Source: Lepidodermella squamata | Taxonomy: Eukaryota > Gastrotricha | DNA length: 64,000 nt | Direction of reading: 5' to 3' | Assembly: GCA_047495785.1 (NCBI GenBank) | Contig: JBLDXI010000015.1 | Location: 4,650,001 to 4,714,000 of the forward strand | In this document: positions 1 through 9,856 of the stretch, piece by piece | How positions within the stretch are numbered: position 1 is the stretch's first letter | Layout of the letters: every line of letters begins with the position of its first letter | Notes under the pieces: generated by a model | What the model was told of the DNA's origin: nothing | Database searches by the model: none | What the model saw: the letters and a program-made list of their open reading frames with translations, nothing else | Program-made: the position numbers and the translations under genes

Positions 1-525
1 GCGCCTGTAACCTGATGTTTATAAGAAACCAAAATTTACCTCTGACTTATTTTATTTTATCATTCTCTAGGTATTTATATTTCGGCATGACTGGATAATA
101 TGTATATCTAATATCTATAATGGTGTCGTTTACGCGGTCAACAGTATCATACATCGGTTACAATGTTGAACGTGCGTTTAGCTGTAACATTACGAATGAA
201 CTTACATTATGCATGACTAGAAAAGTATGAATAAATCTCTCGTGTGTAACATCAAAAGCCTCCGAAGATCGAACTGACACGAAGGTCCATATATATTAGC
301 ACCGATTTTCACACCATAGCTATGATATAATAATATATATCATGAAAATAGCCTGAAACAAATGGAGTGTTAGTATAGCAATTATTCTGCGCGTGTAACT
401 TTTATTATGAGCAAGCTGTGTCTGGTTTTTATGCGCGTATTTTTTTTTACCTTGGAGGGTGCACTAATATCGCAGACTATATTGTTTGGCAGCTGCAAAC
501 AGACGTTTGATCATTTGCCAGATTC
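1..525. other. AT-rich non-coding stretch
   Basis: I see no supported exon in this stretch on either strand. It is AT-rich with scattered short runs of T. The last part, just before the TATA-like box, is presumably the promoter of the small acidic-protein gene that follows. Confidence 0.5.
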
Positions 526-533
526 TATATAAA
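526..533 (+). promoter_or_regulatory. TATA box of the small acidic-protein gene
   Basis: TATATAAA lies about 80 bases before the ATG at 612, which leaves room for a start of transcription about 30 bases downstream and a short 5' leader. The position and match support a core promoter; no transcript evidence is available. Confidence 0.55.
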
Positions 534-611
534 TGCCGGTTCCAAGCCGCACTAGCATGGTTAGCATTTTGTAACATCTCTGCTGCTGTGTAATAATATC
601 AGCCTGCAAAG

Positions 612-977
612 ATGGACGAAGAGGATTCGTGCCAGAAATCGCAAAACGAAAGCGCATCAATATCGCCATCCAACTCCCCCACGTCGTCGTCCATGTTTTA
701 CGAAGACTTGGACTTGGCTATGGTATCCGCCGCCGAAACCCAGTCAGGCTCGGCTTCCCCGCCGTCGGAACCAGCCGAGAGAACAATTGATGACCACCAG
801 CCTTCAGCAATCAGCCTCGGAACGCAGACGGAAATATCGATCGATAAATCCACGCAAACCGACGAACTAGAATCCTTTTTCGATTTCGAGGATGACATTT
901 TAGAGGAGAATCCCTTGCCCTTGTACAATTTATCTTCGAATAATAACGATGATGATTATCCCAATTTTGATACGTAA
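612..977 (+). CDS. Small acidic, disordered protein with two LC8-type TQT motifs
   Basis: Single-exon gene for a 121-residue protein, supported by a TATA box upstream and an AATAAA at 1013-1018, 36 bases after the stop. I do not recognise an orthologue. Residues 1-65 are Ser/Pro/Glu-rich and look disordered. Residues 69-84 hold two motifs, LGTQTEI and DKSTQTDE, with TQT at 71-73 and 81-83. The second matches the consensus anchor bound by dynein light chain LC8/DYNLL (K-x-T-Q-T-D/E). The C-terminal third is very acidic (FFDFEDDILEEN, then NNNDDD), with aromatic residues among the acids like an activation or adaptor segment. LC8 binding is inferred from the motif. The protein could act as a dimerised adaptor; its cellular role is unknown. 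The gene is convergent with the CCCH gene that follows. Confidence 0.62.
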   Translation: MDEEDSCQKSQNESASISPSNSPTSSSMFYEDLDLAMVSAAETQSGSASPPSEPAERTIDDHQPSAISLGTQTEISIDKSTQTDELESFFDFEDDILEENPLPLYNLSSNNNDDDYPNFDT

Positions 978-992
978 CCGCATTTTTCAATT

Positions 993-998
993 TTTATT
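993..998 (-). terminator. Poly(A) signal of CCCH gene 1 (minus strand)
   Basis: TTTATT on the plus strand reads AATAAA on the minus strand, about 60 bases beyond the stop codon of the first CCCH gene. It lies between the stop of the plus-strand gene (977) and that gene's own poly(A) signal, so the two 3' ends probably overlap. Confidence 0.45.
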
Positions 999-1012
999 CA
1001 CAGGATCGAGGA

Positions 1013-1018
1013 AATAAA
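1013..1018 (+). terminator. Poly(A) signal of the small acidic-protein gene
   Basis: AATAAA 36 bases downstream of the stop codon at 975-977. The spacing is normal for a compact invertebrate 3' UTR. Confidence 0.5.
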
Positions 1019-1058
1019 TTAGAAAAATTATATCAAAAATAAACGATGGTGTCAATAG

Positions 1059-2042
1059 TCAATGGGAGTAAGGGCATTCGACATTGCGGCAGTCTCGCAA
1101 AGTGCACGGTGGGTGAATAAAGAGACATTCTACTCCGAACTTGCAGAATGGGAACAACTGACAATTTTTGGTTGGATGCACGAATTCGCAATCTTCACCT
1201 TTCTTGCAGTTCGGCCAGAACCGGCACCGCTTTTTCTTAGACGTGCCTGCATTAGCATTTTTCGTAGCCATTCCCTCAATTTGCCACTTTTTACGCCTCT
1301 GAATTTCATTGCTATTGCCGTGAAACTCTTCATTTTCAGCACCACTTTCGCCACCACTGACCACGATTGAAACAGAACCGGGCTTGTTTTCGCCTAGAAA
1401 TTTTTTGAACAGACTAGCGATAGTTTTGAAATCATCGAGCACCGGCTTTGAATCTTGATTTTGAAGAGCTTCCGATGACAGCATGCAAAGATTGATAAGT
1501 TGATCGAGACGCTCTTTACAGCTCGCAGAAGTTAGGAAGAAGTCACCCCACATGGAAACAGCTCTGCGAACATTCAATAACTGGGGCGGAATAAGAGCAA
1601 TAGCTGCCTTGCTAATGTTGTACAGATTCGGAGGTGTTAGTACATGACGAAGACAGTTGAACAAATCTTTGGTAGACACGCTGGTGCCAGGCGCAAGGCC
1701 TAGGCCGAACTCTCGTCTAATTCGACCGAGCCCAGCTTCGATATCAACCGCAGAAGATCCGTTACCGGGTGAAACCTTACGCCAAGTTTGAATGATGTCA
1801 TTGATGATGGAGTCGACAAATTCCGCAAAAGCAGCGGAGAAACTCGACTCGGTCAGCGGCACGAATCGACGTTCGATGACATGAGTTCGTTTTCGGCCTG
1901 ATAGTAGAGACGCAGGGGGAGGCGGGATATTTCTGCATCTCAGAATCGCGGACGGAATCGACGTCATCGCCGGTTGCTGCTGATCATTTGATACTACGAT
2001 GCTGTTGCGATGATGCGGCAAAGCTGGCGGGAAGGTAGTCAT
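1059..2042 (-). CDS. ZC3H14/Nab2-like CCCH zinc-finger protein 1
   Basis: Intronless gene for 327 residues, starting at the ATG read from 2042. The C-terminal 55 residues hold three closely packed CCCH fingers (CRFWPNCKKGEDCEFVHP, then CQLFPFCKFGVECLFIHP, then a CTLRDCRNVECPYSH segment). The spacing and the WPxC/FPxC pattern are those of the polyadenosine-RNA-binding fingers of ZC3H14/MSUT-2/Nab2, which control poly(A) tail length and nuclear mRNA quality. ZC3H14 has five such fingers; only three are seen here. Residues about 67-170 form a helical region (AFAEFVDSIINDIIQTW onward) shared with the next gene and unlike the PWI-like fold as far as I can judge. Poly(A) binding is inferred from the fingers. 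The gene is a tandem duplicate of the one at 2418-3641. Confidence 0.75.
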   Translation of the reverse strand: MTTFPPALPHHRNSIVVSNDQQQPAMTSIPSAILRCRNIPPPPASLLSGRKRTHVIERRFVPLTESSFSAAFAEFVDSIINDIIQTWRKVSPGNGSSAVDIEAGLGRIRREFGLGLAPGTSVSTKDLFNCLRHVLTPPNLYNISKAAIALIPPQLLNVRRAVSMWGDFFLTSASCKERLDQLINLCMLSSEALQNQDSKPVLDDFKTIASLFKKFLGENKPGSVSIVVSGGESGAENEEFHGNSNEIQRRKKWQIEGMATKNANAGTSKKKRCRFWPNCKKGEDCEFVHPTKNCQLFPFCKFGVECLFIHPPCTLRDCRNVECPYSH

Positions 2043-2417
2043 TTAAGTTGCACTCAGCTAAAAGTTCCTATAACACTTATGTTATCTTATTACGCTACAA
2101 CCAAGCTGTCGTTCAAAAATTCACGTTCCCAATGGACGGTCGATATTGTTGCTATGGCGCTATGGTTGCACTGAGCTTTCCTCCCCGCTCTCATGATTGT
2201 AAAAAAAACTATACGATATGATAACTGTTTTGGGCAGTTGCGAGTGCGAAATTCTACCCAGGCACAACGAGATCGCACTTCCGGGCCCCTGATGGCTTTA
2301 CTCGATTATCTGAGCACGGTAATATTGATTAAAAAAGCGGTTCGCTAATTTACGCCACTTTACTTTTGAGCAAAAAAATCAGCGGGTTGAAAAATAACAA
2401 AAAATGAAGCACACTAA
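2043..2417. other. Spacer between the two CCCH genes
   Basis: The spacer holds the 5' flank of CCCH gene 1 and the 3' flank of CCCH gene 2, both on the minus strand. Short open frames here lack any recognisable motif. I see no other gene. Confidence 0.5.
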
Positions 2418-3641
2418 TCACTCCGGCCTATTATTGTGCCGAGGCAAGTTGTTAATTCCGTTCAGTTCGTAGTTGAATCTGCGAGGCTTCCGGTGCATGT
2501 ACGGGCAAAATTGATTTTGACATTCTCGGTCCGGGCAATACGGATGAATGTAAAGGCATTCTGTGCCGAAGTTGCAGAACGGAAAATCGAGGCACTTTTT
2601 TGACGGATGAATATAGTTGCATCGTTCGCCACGGTGACAGTTGGGCCAAAGACGGCACCGGAGATTGCGCACTGCCAAATTTTCAGCCACGTCTTCGTTA
2701 ATGGTCGGTTCACGGGTGTAACCTTCGCCAACTTTCAGTCTAACCGGGGCTAATTTGTTGATCTGCCCTTTCCGCTTTTTCATCAGATTCGGAGGTAGTG
2801 GCTGAGACCGGCCATCGCTGGCTTGTGATGCTAAGTTATTAGCTCGAGGTTGGTACCATGCGCCTTCCTCGGCGATAGTGCTCAAATTCGTACGAGAATC
2901 AGTCGAAACTGCTGAGGGTAAATGAACGTTTTTTGTGTTCAAAGTCGGAAGCAGGCCGCTGACGAGTGTCCTCGCGTTGTTTTTAGGTTCGTATTCCAGC
3001 TCTGAAAGTGGAGTGATTGTTTGAAGCCGGCTACCTCGGCGACTTTCCTTGGCGCCATTATTTGGATTTAAAATTCGATTTGTTCGGTCCTTCACCGCTG
3101 CCTTGAAAGCTCGCGCTATCCGGCTGAAGTCACTGATGTAAAGATTCGCGTTAGCCGCGATTTCTGACTCCGAGTAGGCGCGACCGTGAGCAAGTTCATC
3201 TCGAACGGCTATAAGCTCGTTCAACCGGTTTGTATACGTTTTAGTCCAATCTACTAAGGCTGCTCGGAATGTATCTCGGTGCTTGCTAGGCAAGAGTGCG
3301 ATCAGAGCAGTTTTGATGTTAAGTGTTGTGGGTGTTGATAAAACATGGTACAAATAAGCTTCGACGGTTTTAACGGAGTTTCCATTAGGTCGCCATGAAG
3401 TTATGAAGTCTTGCAATAGCCGAGCGATAGCTTCGTCTTCAGTCTGCGCTGCCTTATCGTCAAGTCGACGCCAGGCTCGAAGGATGTCCTTAGCAACTGA
3501 TTCGATAAACTCAGCGAAAGCCATGATAACCATGGCCTGCGAGAAAACTTGCTGTTTTGCTGGGTCGGGTTCTTTCCGCTTGGCTGAAACTAAGACAGCG
3601 CACCGGTTGAATGGTACAGCCATCACCAATTCACCAGGCAT
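2418..3641 (-). CDS. ZC3H14/Nab2-like CCCH zinc-finger protein 2
   Basis: Intronless gene for 407 residues and a paralogue of the preceding CCCH gene. Three C-terminal fingers (CRLWPNCHRGERCNYIHP, CLDFPFCNFGTECLYIHP, CPDRECQNQFCPYMH) at about residues 325-385 match the Nab2/ZC3H14 class that binds poly(A) RNA. The N-terminal region (AFAEFIESVAKDILRAW, and further on LYHVLSTPTTLNIKTALIALLP) lines up with the same region in its neighbour. A roughly 100-residue polar linker separates the two parts. A basic tail (HRKPRRF) follows the last finger and is absent from the shorter paralogue. The product is likely a nuclear RNA-binding protein. No introns are seen in either copy, which suggests that the duplication came after any intron loss or retroposition. 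Confidence 0.75.
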   Translation of the reverse strand: MPGELVMAVPFNRCAVLVSAKRKEPDPAKQQVFSQAMVIMAFAEFIESVAKDILRAWRRLDDKAAQTEDEAIARLLQDFITSWRPNGNSVKTVEAYLYHVLSTPTTLNIKTALIALLPSKHRDTFRAALVDWTKTYTNRLNELIAVRDELAHGRAYSESEIAANANLYISDFSRIARAFKAAVKDRTNRILNPNNGAKESRRGSRLQTITPLSELEYEPKNNARTLVSGLLPTLNTKNVHLPSAVSTDSRTNLSTIAEEGAWYQPRANNLASQASDGRSQPLPPNLMKKRKGQINKLAPVRLKVGEGYTREPTINEDVAENLAVRNLRCRLWPNCHRGERCNYIHPSKKCLDFPFCNFGTECLYIHPYCPDRECQNQFCPYMHRKPRRFNYELNGINNLPRHNNRPE

Positions 3642-4119
3642 TCCACAGAATTCAAACGAACAAAATCAAGATGTCTAATAGGTGTAAAGAAAATTGTAAA
3701 TGATGATTAAACGACATTTCCATGTTCCAAGTCAAATGGTGTTAGGATATTGGAAAATATTCGCGGGAATCCACTTCTAAAACATGAATGCAACCGACTT
3801 GGCACCTGTTTCTGACAAAGGTGTGAGTTGGAAATCATTATTAGCTCTATGGCGATTACTACAGCAAAGCAAAGGCCGAAATCGGCGCGAAATTCAACGC
3901 GAGATTAAAACATCACGATTTCGATCGATTACCACCGCCAGTCTTTATTTTTCCGATTTGATGTTGCTAACGGGCACAAAACTGCTGCTCTATTTGCATA
4001 TAAACACCCTGTATATCTAGTCACCTTCCATTTGCATAAATTATTAACTGAATGGCTGAGGGGCTAAATCTATGGTTAAAACAACACCGGAAAAAGTAGC
4101 AGCTCGATAAGATGCATGT
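3642..4119. other. Spacer between CCCH gene 2 and the DNase II gene
   Basis: This stretch carries the 5' flank of CCCH gene 2 and the 3' end of the DNase II transcript. A 78-codon open frame on the plus strand (3784-4020) has no recognisable motif and no homologue I know, so I do not call it. Confidence 0.45.
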
Positions 4120-5441
4120 TCATATGCGACAATTCTCGATTTCTTCCACCAGGCCATTGTAAGCCTCCCAGACAGCTTTGTCTTTAATACAAACAGTGCC
4201 ACCACCGCGATTATATTGGCCGTACTGTCGATTTATATCTCCAATGCAAGTCCAGGGTTTCTTTTCCTCGATAGAAACCGCCCACTTTGAGTGATCACTG
4301 GTTGTCTCGAAACCGACTTCGATATCCAAATCGGCTGGCACGTCGAATTGAATAGACTCAATGTTCATAACAGGGTAACGAGCTAAAAATAGAGGTCCAT
4401 TATAAAGGAGAATCGTTCGCATAACATAGCTTTATACTTGAACAATTGGAGTCAATGTTGCTGGTTCCAACTCGCCATCCCTCAACTAACAAGCCCGTCT
4501 GCAGCTCGACAGCGACTTTGTCCGTGTACAGATCTTTCTTAAATTTTTTATCCTGTTTATCGTCAAATGAAGGTTGAAATACATCGCGTTGTTGGAAAAT
4601 TTGAGGAAAATACCTTCGAAAATGAAGTAACTCTCTCGCCCTTGGTAGTCATCAGCTCCATAGTCGAGGAGTACGGCGATCCTGGTCGGTTAGCATTCGG
4701 ATTGTTAAGTAGGCCCAGGTAAGGTCTGCTTGATGTCAACATCGACTTGGGAATCTGCTTGTCGTAGACGAATGCATCAGAGTAGTACAACTGTTTAGCT
4801 ATTTTAGTATTAGAAATATTATTTAAACTAAATAAGTAATTTCCACTATTTGCCTACATATTTTGTCGAGCTCACTGATCGGAAACGAAAGGCACATGAT
4901 CGACTGGCCATTAAGATGGCCTGAAGATGGATAAGAGTATTTTCCCTCAACTGTTGGTCTTGCTGGAAATCCAGGCACTGAGTGGACCAGCCAAATACCG
5001 CCTTCGCTGTTAAAGAGGATCATGCCCTTCGAATGGCCTGAGTTATAGGGACTTTCACGATCAGGTGGCGGCTGGTCGTTGTATAGAACGAACAGATTCG
5101 AGCTTGCATTAGTGTACATCGGAGCGATAGACCGGGCGACCGGGTTCCGAGTATCGTACATCGGTTTGTCAAGCCGTCGCCATTTTCCTGTCAGCAATTA
5201 CACATTTTAAGGCGATTTAAAGTAAAATGACGGTGTTAAGACCTGGTTTTTTCGAGTCTTGGTAAACCAGGGCAGCGCCAGACTTCAATTCTTTCCAAGA
5301 AGTTTCCTTTATTTTAGGCAATTTGTAAGCAGTAAACCAATCCACAACTTTGCCATCGGGATCTAAGCATGAAAGCTGAGCGCCAAGAGCGCACAGGACC
5401 CCAAGTGACAAAAACAAACCTGTCAATAACAGTGATTGCAT
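4120..5441 (-). CDS. Deoxyribonuclease II (acid DNase, NUC-1/CRN-6 family)
   Basis: Five exons read on the minus strand: 5441-5243, 5187-4847, 4790-4614, 4552-4438 and 4382-4120. They join in frame to 364 residues, close to the roughly 360 of animal DNase II. A signal peptide opens the protein (MQSLLLTGLFLSLGVLCALG). Family landmarks follow in order: VVDWFTAYKLPK, LFVLYNDQPPP, GHSKG with the first catalytic-type His, GGIWLVHSVPGFP, then DHSKW with the second catalytic-type His, PWTCIGDINR and RGGGTVC near the end. DNase II cuts DNA without metal ions in lysosomes and, in nematodes, degrades DNA from apoptotic cells and food. The enzyme looks intact. A TATA box sits at 5478-5485. Confidence 0.9.
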
Positions 5442-5477
5442 TTCTCCGAATCATGTTTTTTCCACTCTTAATTGATC

Positions 5478-5485
5478 CTTTTATA
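5478..5485 (-). promoter_or_regulatory. TATA box of the DNase II gene
   Basis: The minus strand reads TATAAAAG 37 bases before the DNase II ATG. This is a strong core match at a distance that gives a very short 5' leader. Confidence 0.55.
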
Positions 5486-5665
5486 TGGGTTTTAAGGCAA
5501 TCAAGTCACGCATTCTGGGAAACACCTGGCCGATAAAGGTTGTTCCCACGGTTAATGAGTACAAATAATATTTCTTTATAATCGTTATTCTGGCGCCATT
5601 ATTTATTTATTTGATTTAAATCAGAAAAATAACTATGGAGAATTAATAAGATATTCTCGTGCTGT

Positions 5666-7810
5666 CTAATTAGTTTTCGCGCTGATACTACGCGACGCTA
5701 CCGTGCTCGGTCGACTTGTGTTGTAACTTTGGCTTCGAGGAGAAAACACTTTTTCTCGCCTTGCCGCGGCCGTTGGAATAATCAAACAGCAAGGTGAACA
5801 AGGGAATGTCTCTGTCTTTTGCGAACGTGGACTCCGAGCCATTTTTTGTCTTGGCCGTTCGTGCCTTTTCACCTTTTTCCCTTGGTAGTAAGAATGATAG
5901 GTATACTTGACATTGGGATTCAACTGATGACCGCTTCTAGCGGAAAGCAGAGGCTCACTATTTTCTTGATCGAAATCGCTGTGGACGTAGCGTTCATGCC
6001 GTGCAGAATCAGCCAGTAGACACGACTCCCACGCCATTTTGTAACACCAAACATACTGATGCAGCGTAACAACGACGTGGTACGGGTCGTACATTTTGAA
6101 AAACTGCGCCGTACGATAGACGTCAACCTCGCCAATGAGCCTCATGCGTTGGTCGAGATAAGCTACTAGAGCCATCATTACCCCGCGCCAAATGCCGCCC
6201 TCAACAAGAGAGTATCTTGTTTTCCGACTTTTGCAACATCCGAAGCCGACTATTTCCTGCTGAACAGGGACAGCCGACACGTCAGCCTCGAGGATGGTCA
6301 CTACATTAGAACTACCATCGTCCAATTGCGATTCAGCGTGCTGTAGAACTGAGCGTAGGAAAAGAATAAATTTTCGATTTGACATCGATGGACGGATGCC
6401 ACTTGAGATCGGCCAGCCTGAAAATTGGAAAACTGTCGCTGACCAATTTTTTCGCGAACTTTTCAATGAAATCTCGAAGGTGTTGAAGCTTTCAAACGTC
6501 TGAGCTTTGCCGAACGCGACACCGCCCAGGTGACTATTTCCACCACAGGTCAGCAAATCGTTCGGCTTTGCCGACTCTGAAATCCACAGTAAAGTGCGAC
6601 TGCCCCGCGATCTCATTAGTTCGAGTAAATTTTCAAGCAAAACAGGCCCTCGAATTGCTACAAATTGGTCCCGCTGAACGAATGACGGCAGAGTCGAGTG
6701 CCAAATCGCGTGATTGAACAACTTCGGACCAAACTGATGGCGTTTAGTTGGCTGATGCAAATTTTCTCGGGAGATTTGACCAGCCGTCCGTTTCGGGAAT
6801 AATCGGCGGTGATACAGGTTGGACAGTTTTCTAAGAATAGCGAACTGCAGTTTTATAGGTTGTTGCCTACGGTCAGCTCCCATGTCAAAAAATGTGTTAT
6901 TTTGACCGAACAGATCGCCTTTCGGTCGTGAGATCAAGTGTCGGAACATGGCGTCAAAGTCAGATGGGTAGCTGGTCATTATTGTTGGCGTCGCGGTCAT
7001 AACTTGCAGTAAACAGTCGTAGATGAATTCGTACATGGCGTAGTGGGAGATTACGTTGCTGCCGCATAGTTCCCGCAACTGGGCTGCCTGGGCAAAGACA
7101 TCTGCCCGGGCCTCTTGACACGCTTGATGAATCAGCAATATCACGCAGGCAACAACTGCCGGCAAATCTAATGACCTGTGAGAGGAGAAATCAAGTGGCC
7201 ATGAAAATATAGTATTATAATGATTTTACTTTCCGATCAGCAATATTGGTCTCCCTTGGATTGAATATTCATGATATTTTTGTTGGAGGATTGCGCGAAT
7301 GAAGTCCAAGAAAGTATGGGGAATAATTGGAACTGAACGTTTACTCCCAACTCTCGGCCAGCAGGTAAACGAATAGACATCTGTAGAATTTCCCTTTTTA
7401 GAGGACAAGAGTTCATGTGATAGTCTCTCCAACCATATAACACAACATACGTTCAGATTCTTGCGACCCGATTCAAAATGATGATAAGTTTTGTGCTGGT
7501 CGGTGTGTACGACGGCGACGCCGGGAATTTCTTCGCCACTTAGAGCGTCGATCTCTACGACGGCGCATACATTTCGCTGGCTTACTGCGTTCCAAAACTC
7601 CTCGCCATTTTCGGGCAAGTGACCAATCAACAGCGAAATGACACGTTTTCGAGAGCTTTCATTAGTGCGGTCAATCCTAACCAGCTGACCAGGCTCCGAT
7701 AAAGCGGTAGATTGGAAATTCGGTAGGCTGTGAAACTCTTGCCGAAAGCTAACGCCCCGTCGAGGCGATAAATAATGATTCAGCCAATAATATCGATCAT
7801 GTGAAGGCAT
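5666..7810 (-). CDS. Tandem-domain protein tyrosine pseudophosphatase A
   Basis: Two exons (7810-7230 and 7175-5666) join in frame to 696 residues. Residues about 15-270 resemble a PTP D1 domain: a FRQEFHSLPNF opening, LLIGHLPENGEEFWNAV in place of the YIACQGP...FW segment, CWPRVGS in place of WPDHG, and PILLIGKSLDLPAVVAC where active enzymes have HCSAGVGRTG. A second PTP-like domain follows (RDQFVAIRGPVLLENLLELM, then QFSGWPISSG, then DVYRTAQFFKMYDP and QYVWCYKMAW). The catalytic Cys and Arg and the WPD Asp are absent, so it should not be an active phosphatase. No signal peptide or membrane segment is seen. The roughly 100-residue tail is basic and Ser/Arg-rich. The order D1-D2 is that of receptor-type PTP cytoplasmic regions. 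Binding of phosphotyrosine or masking of a partner is the usual role of such proteins and is inferred here. Confidence 0.68.
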
Positions 7811-8012
7811 AATTTCAGGTGCGCATATTTAATAGGAAACTGATCTTTCACTAATCAAGTACGCGATGGGCCGGTAAACAATATCTGAATGAGGTTATAA
7901 TCCGCCTTAAGCTGAGTCGCTATGAGCGACGTCGTGCCTCTACGCACCCAGGCACGTTTGTTTGTGTCCCCTGAAAAAAACAGTCACCTCAAAATCTTTT
8001 TTATTCACGTCT

Positions 8013-9856
8013 TCAAACTGGACTCATGCGCTCATCACAGGCGCCGCGGACGCTTTCCCAATGCAGGCACGACGACCAAGCGATTTTGAAACAAAACTTG
8101 TACTGGTCCTGTAAAATATTGAGAGACATAAAAAAGCCAGAGAGCCATTCAGTTAAACTTACTATTGATGAAAGAATTGCATTTTTGTTGTATAATTTAA
8201 AAATTTGGACCGTTCTGAATACATCGACCTCGCAAAGTGCCTCCATATGTTGGTCCATATAAGTGCTAATAGCAGCAAATGCACCGCGCCATACAGTTTT
8301 CCCGACTTCGTAAATCGTGATGCGACCACTTGTTTTAGCCTCCGGGTTGCTTTGGCCAGACTCTGCATGTTCTTCGGCAGCTCGGAGCGTAGCCAGCAAG
8401 TCGTTGATGCATCTCTTGTCCGGCACTTCTTTGTCAGCCGGCCAGCTTGAGAAATGGAAAACTCGAATTTGCCATGTAACGCGCGGCTTAATCGACGCTT
8501 CGAGGTCAAATGTATTGTAACTTTCATGGCTTTGACAGTTGGAAATAAACGCATCGTTGCGGCTGTTGTAGCCGCTTGCGAGTAAGATATCGACAGGTGC
8601 GCTTCTAGCCTCAGAAAACCACAGCAAAGTTCGGCTTTTGTATTTTGACATCAACTCCAGGAGGCTTGCTATGCTGGGTACAGCTTGTCTAACGGCGATA
8701 AACTTGTCGAGATTGTAGTAGGAGAACATTTTCCAATAGGTAACACCGGAATAATGGCGCGGTTCGTATCTTGAGTTCCATTTACGTTTAGAAGGCGGAA
8801 TAGTATCATAAGTTCCTTGAGAAATTTTCCGCGCTTTTGGCTGGTATAGAGCTGTCAGCTGATTGATCAGACGGAACTGGTCGACTAAAGGCTGGGGTAA
8901 GGACACAATTTTCCCAGATCGGTCACAGCGCCTCTCGCGGGTGAATAGGCGATTGTAGGCTTGTTTGAAATCTTCCCGGCGACCTATCATTATCGTCGGA
9001 GAGGCACTGATCACAAATAACAAGCACTCGTAGATGAAGTGATAGAGGGCGAATTTCGAAACGACATTGCATTGAAATAAACGGCGAATATCGGCAACTG
9101 ACCGGAAGACGTCAACATAGCTAGTAGCACAACCTTGGTGAAGAGTCTGTATTAAACAAGCCGTTACAGCTGCAATGTCCGGCGTTTCACTATAGGAAAA
9201 ATACAAATACGTAGCTTGGAATAATTCTGATTTGTATAACTAACTCGAATAAAATGAGGAAAGGTCGATCATTCAATCGAAATGCCATAAAACTTCGCGA
9301 TATAATTGCCCGTATGAATTCCAGGAAGAAATGAGGCACTTTTGGTAGAAATGTGACTGAATCTGGCTGAGGCCAATCTTTGAAAAACCATAAATAGCTA
9401 GCCAAACGTCGCTCTTCACCGGAATCCTATTTAGAAATGACATGAGCTGGATTCAGCTTCGAAAAAGTCGAAACCCACCTCAACGATAACCCTGCCGTAT
9501 CGATAGAAAGCTGTATCTACTAGTTCTGTTGTTGTCAGAAAGAGATTCTCAGCTCCGATTTGACCTTCGACTTCAACTAATGAAGCGTTCGTGCCGCCCT
9601 GAGTAACCGAAATAATGGTACAAACATTTTCCCGCGACACCGCGCGCCAAAAACCAGGATGATCGTTGATTGACGTCGGCGTTTTACCGATCAAAATCTT
9701 CGGACAGTCGACGTAATGCCGCTGAGTTGGCACCGCGACAAAATAGCATGGCCCGCCATCGCTGGGTCTTGGCCATGCGAACTCGCCTGGGTTTGAAGAC
9801 GCGAAAGGTAATGAATTGAATTCGTCGTAGAAACTGCGCCGATCTCTACTGGTCAT
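8013..9856 (-). CDS. Tandem-domain protein tyrosine pseudophosphatase B
   Basis: Four exons (9856-9479, 9426-9245, 9189-8163, 8108-8013) join in frame to 560 residues. It has the same plan as its neighbour: RRSFYDEFNSLPF at the start, ILIGKTP...GFWRAVSRENVC, FFKDWPQPDS for the WPD loop, and RPFLILFDETPDIAAVTAC at the position of the Cys-loop. The D2-like half has DKFIAVRQAVPSIASLLELM, FSSWPADKE and DVFRTVQIFKLYNK, and ends at QYKFCFKIAWSSCL. As in A, the nucleophile Cys and the loop Arg are missing. The first intron after the Cys-loop position falls at the same place as in A. The last intron (8109-8162, 54 bp) is a multiple of three without stops, so retention would keep frame. It has no long C-terminal tail, unlike A and C. 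Confidence 0.68.

Noticed and set aside
3784-4020. 78-codon open frame on the plus strand between CCCH gene 2 and DNase II
   Set aside because: No recognisable motif, no clear splice or promoter signals, and a length expected by chance.
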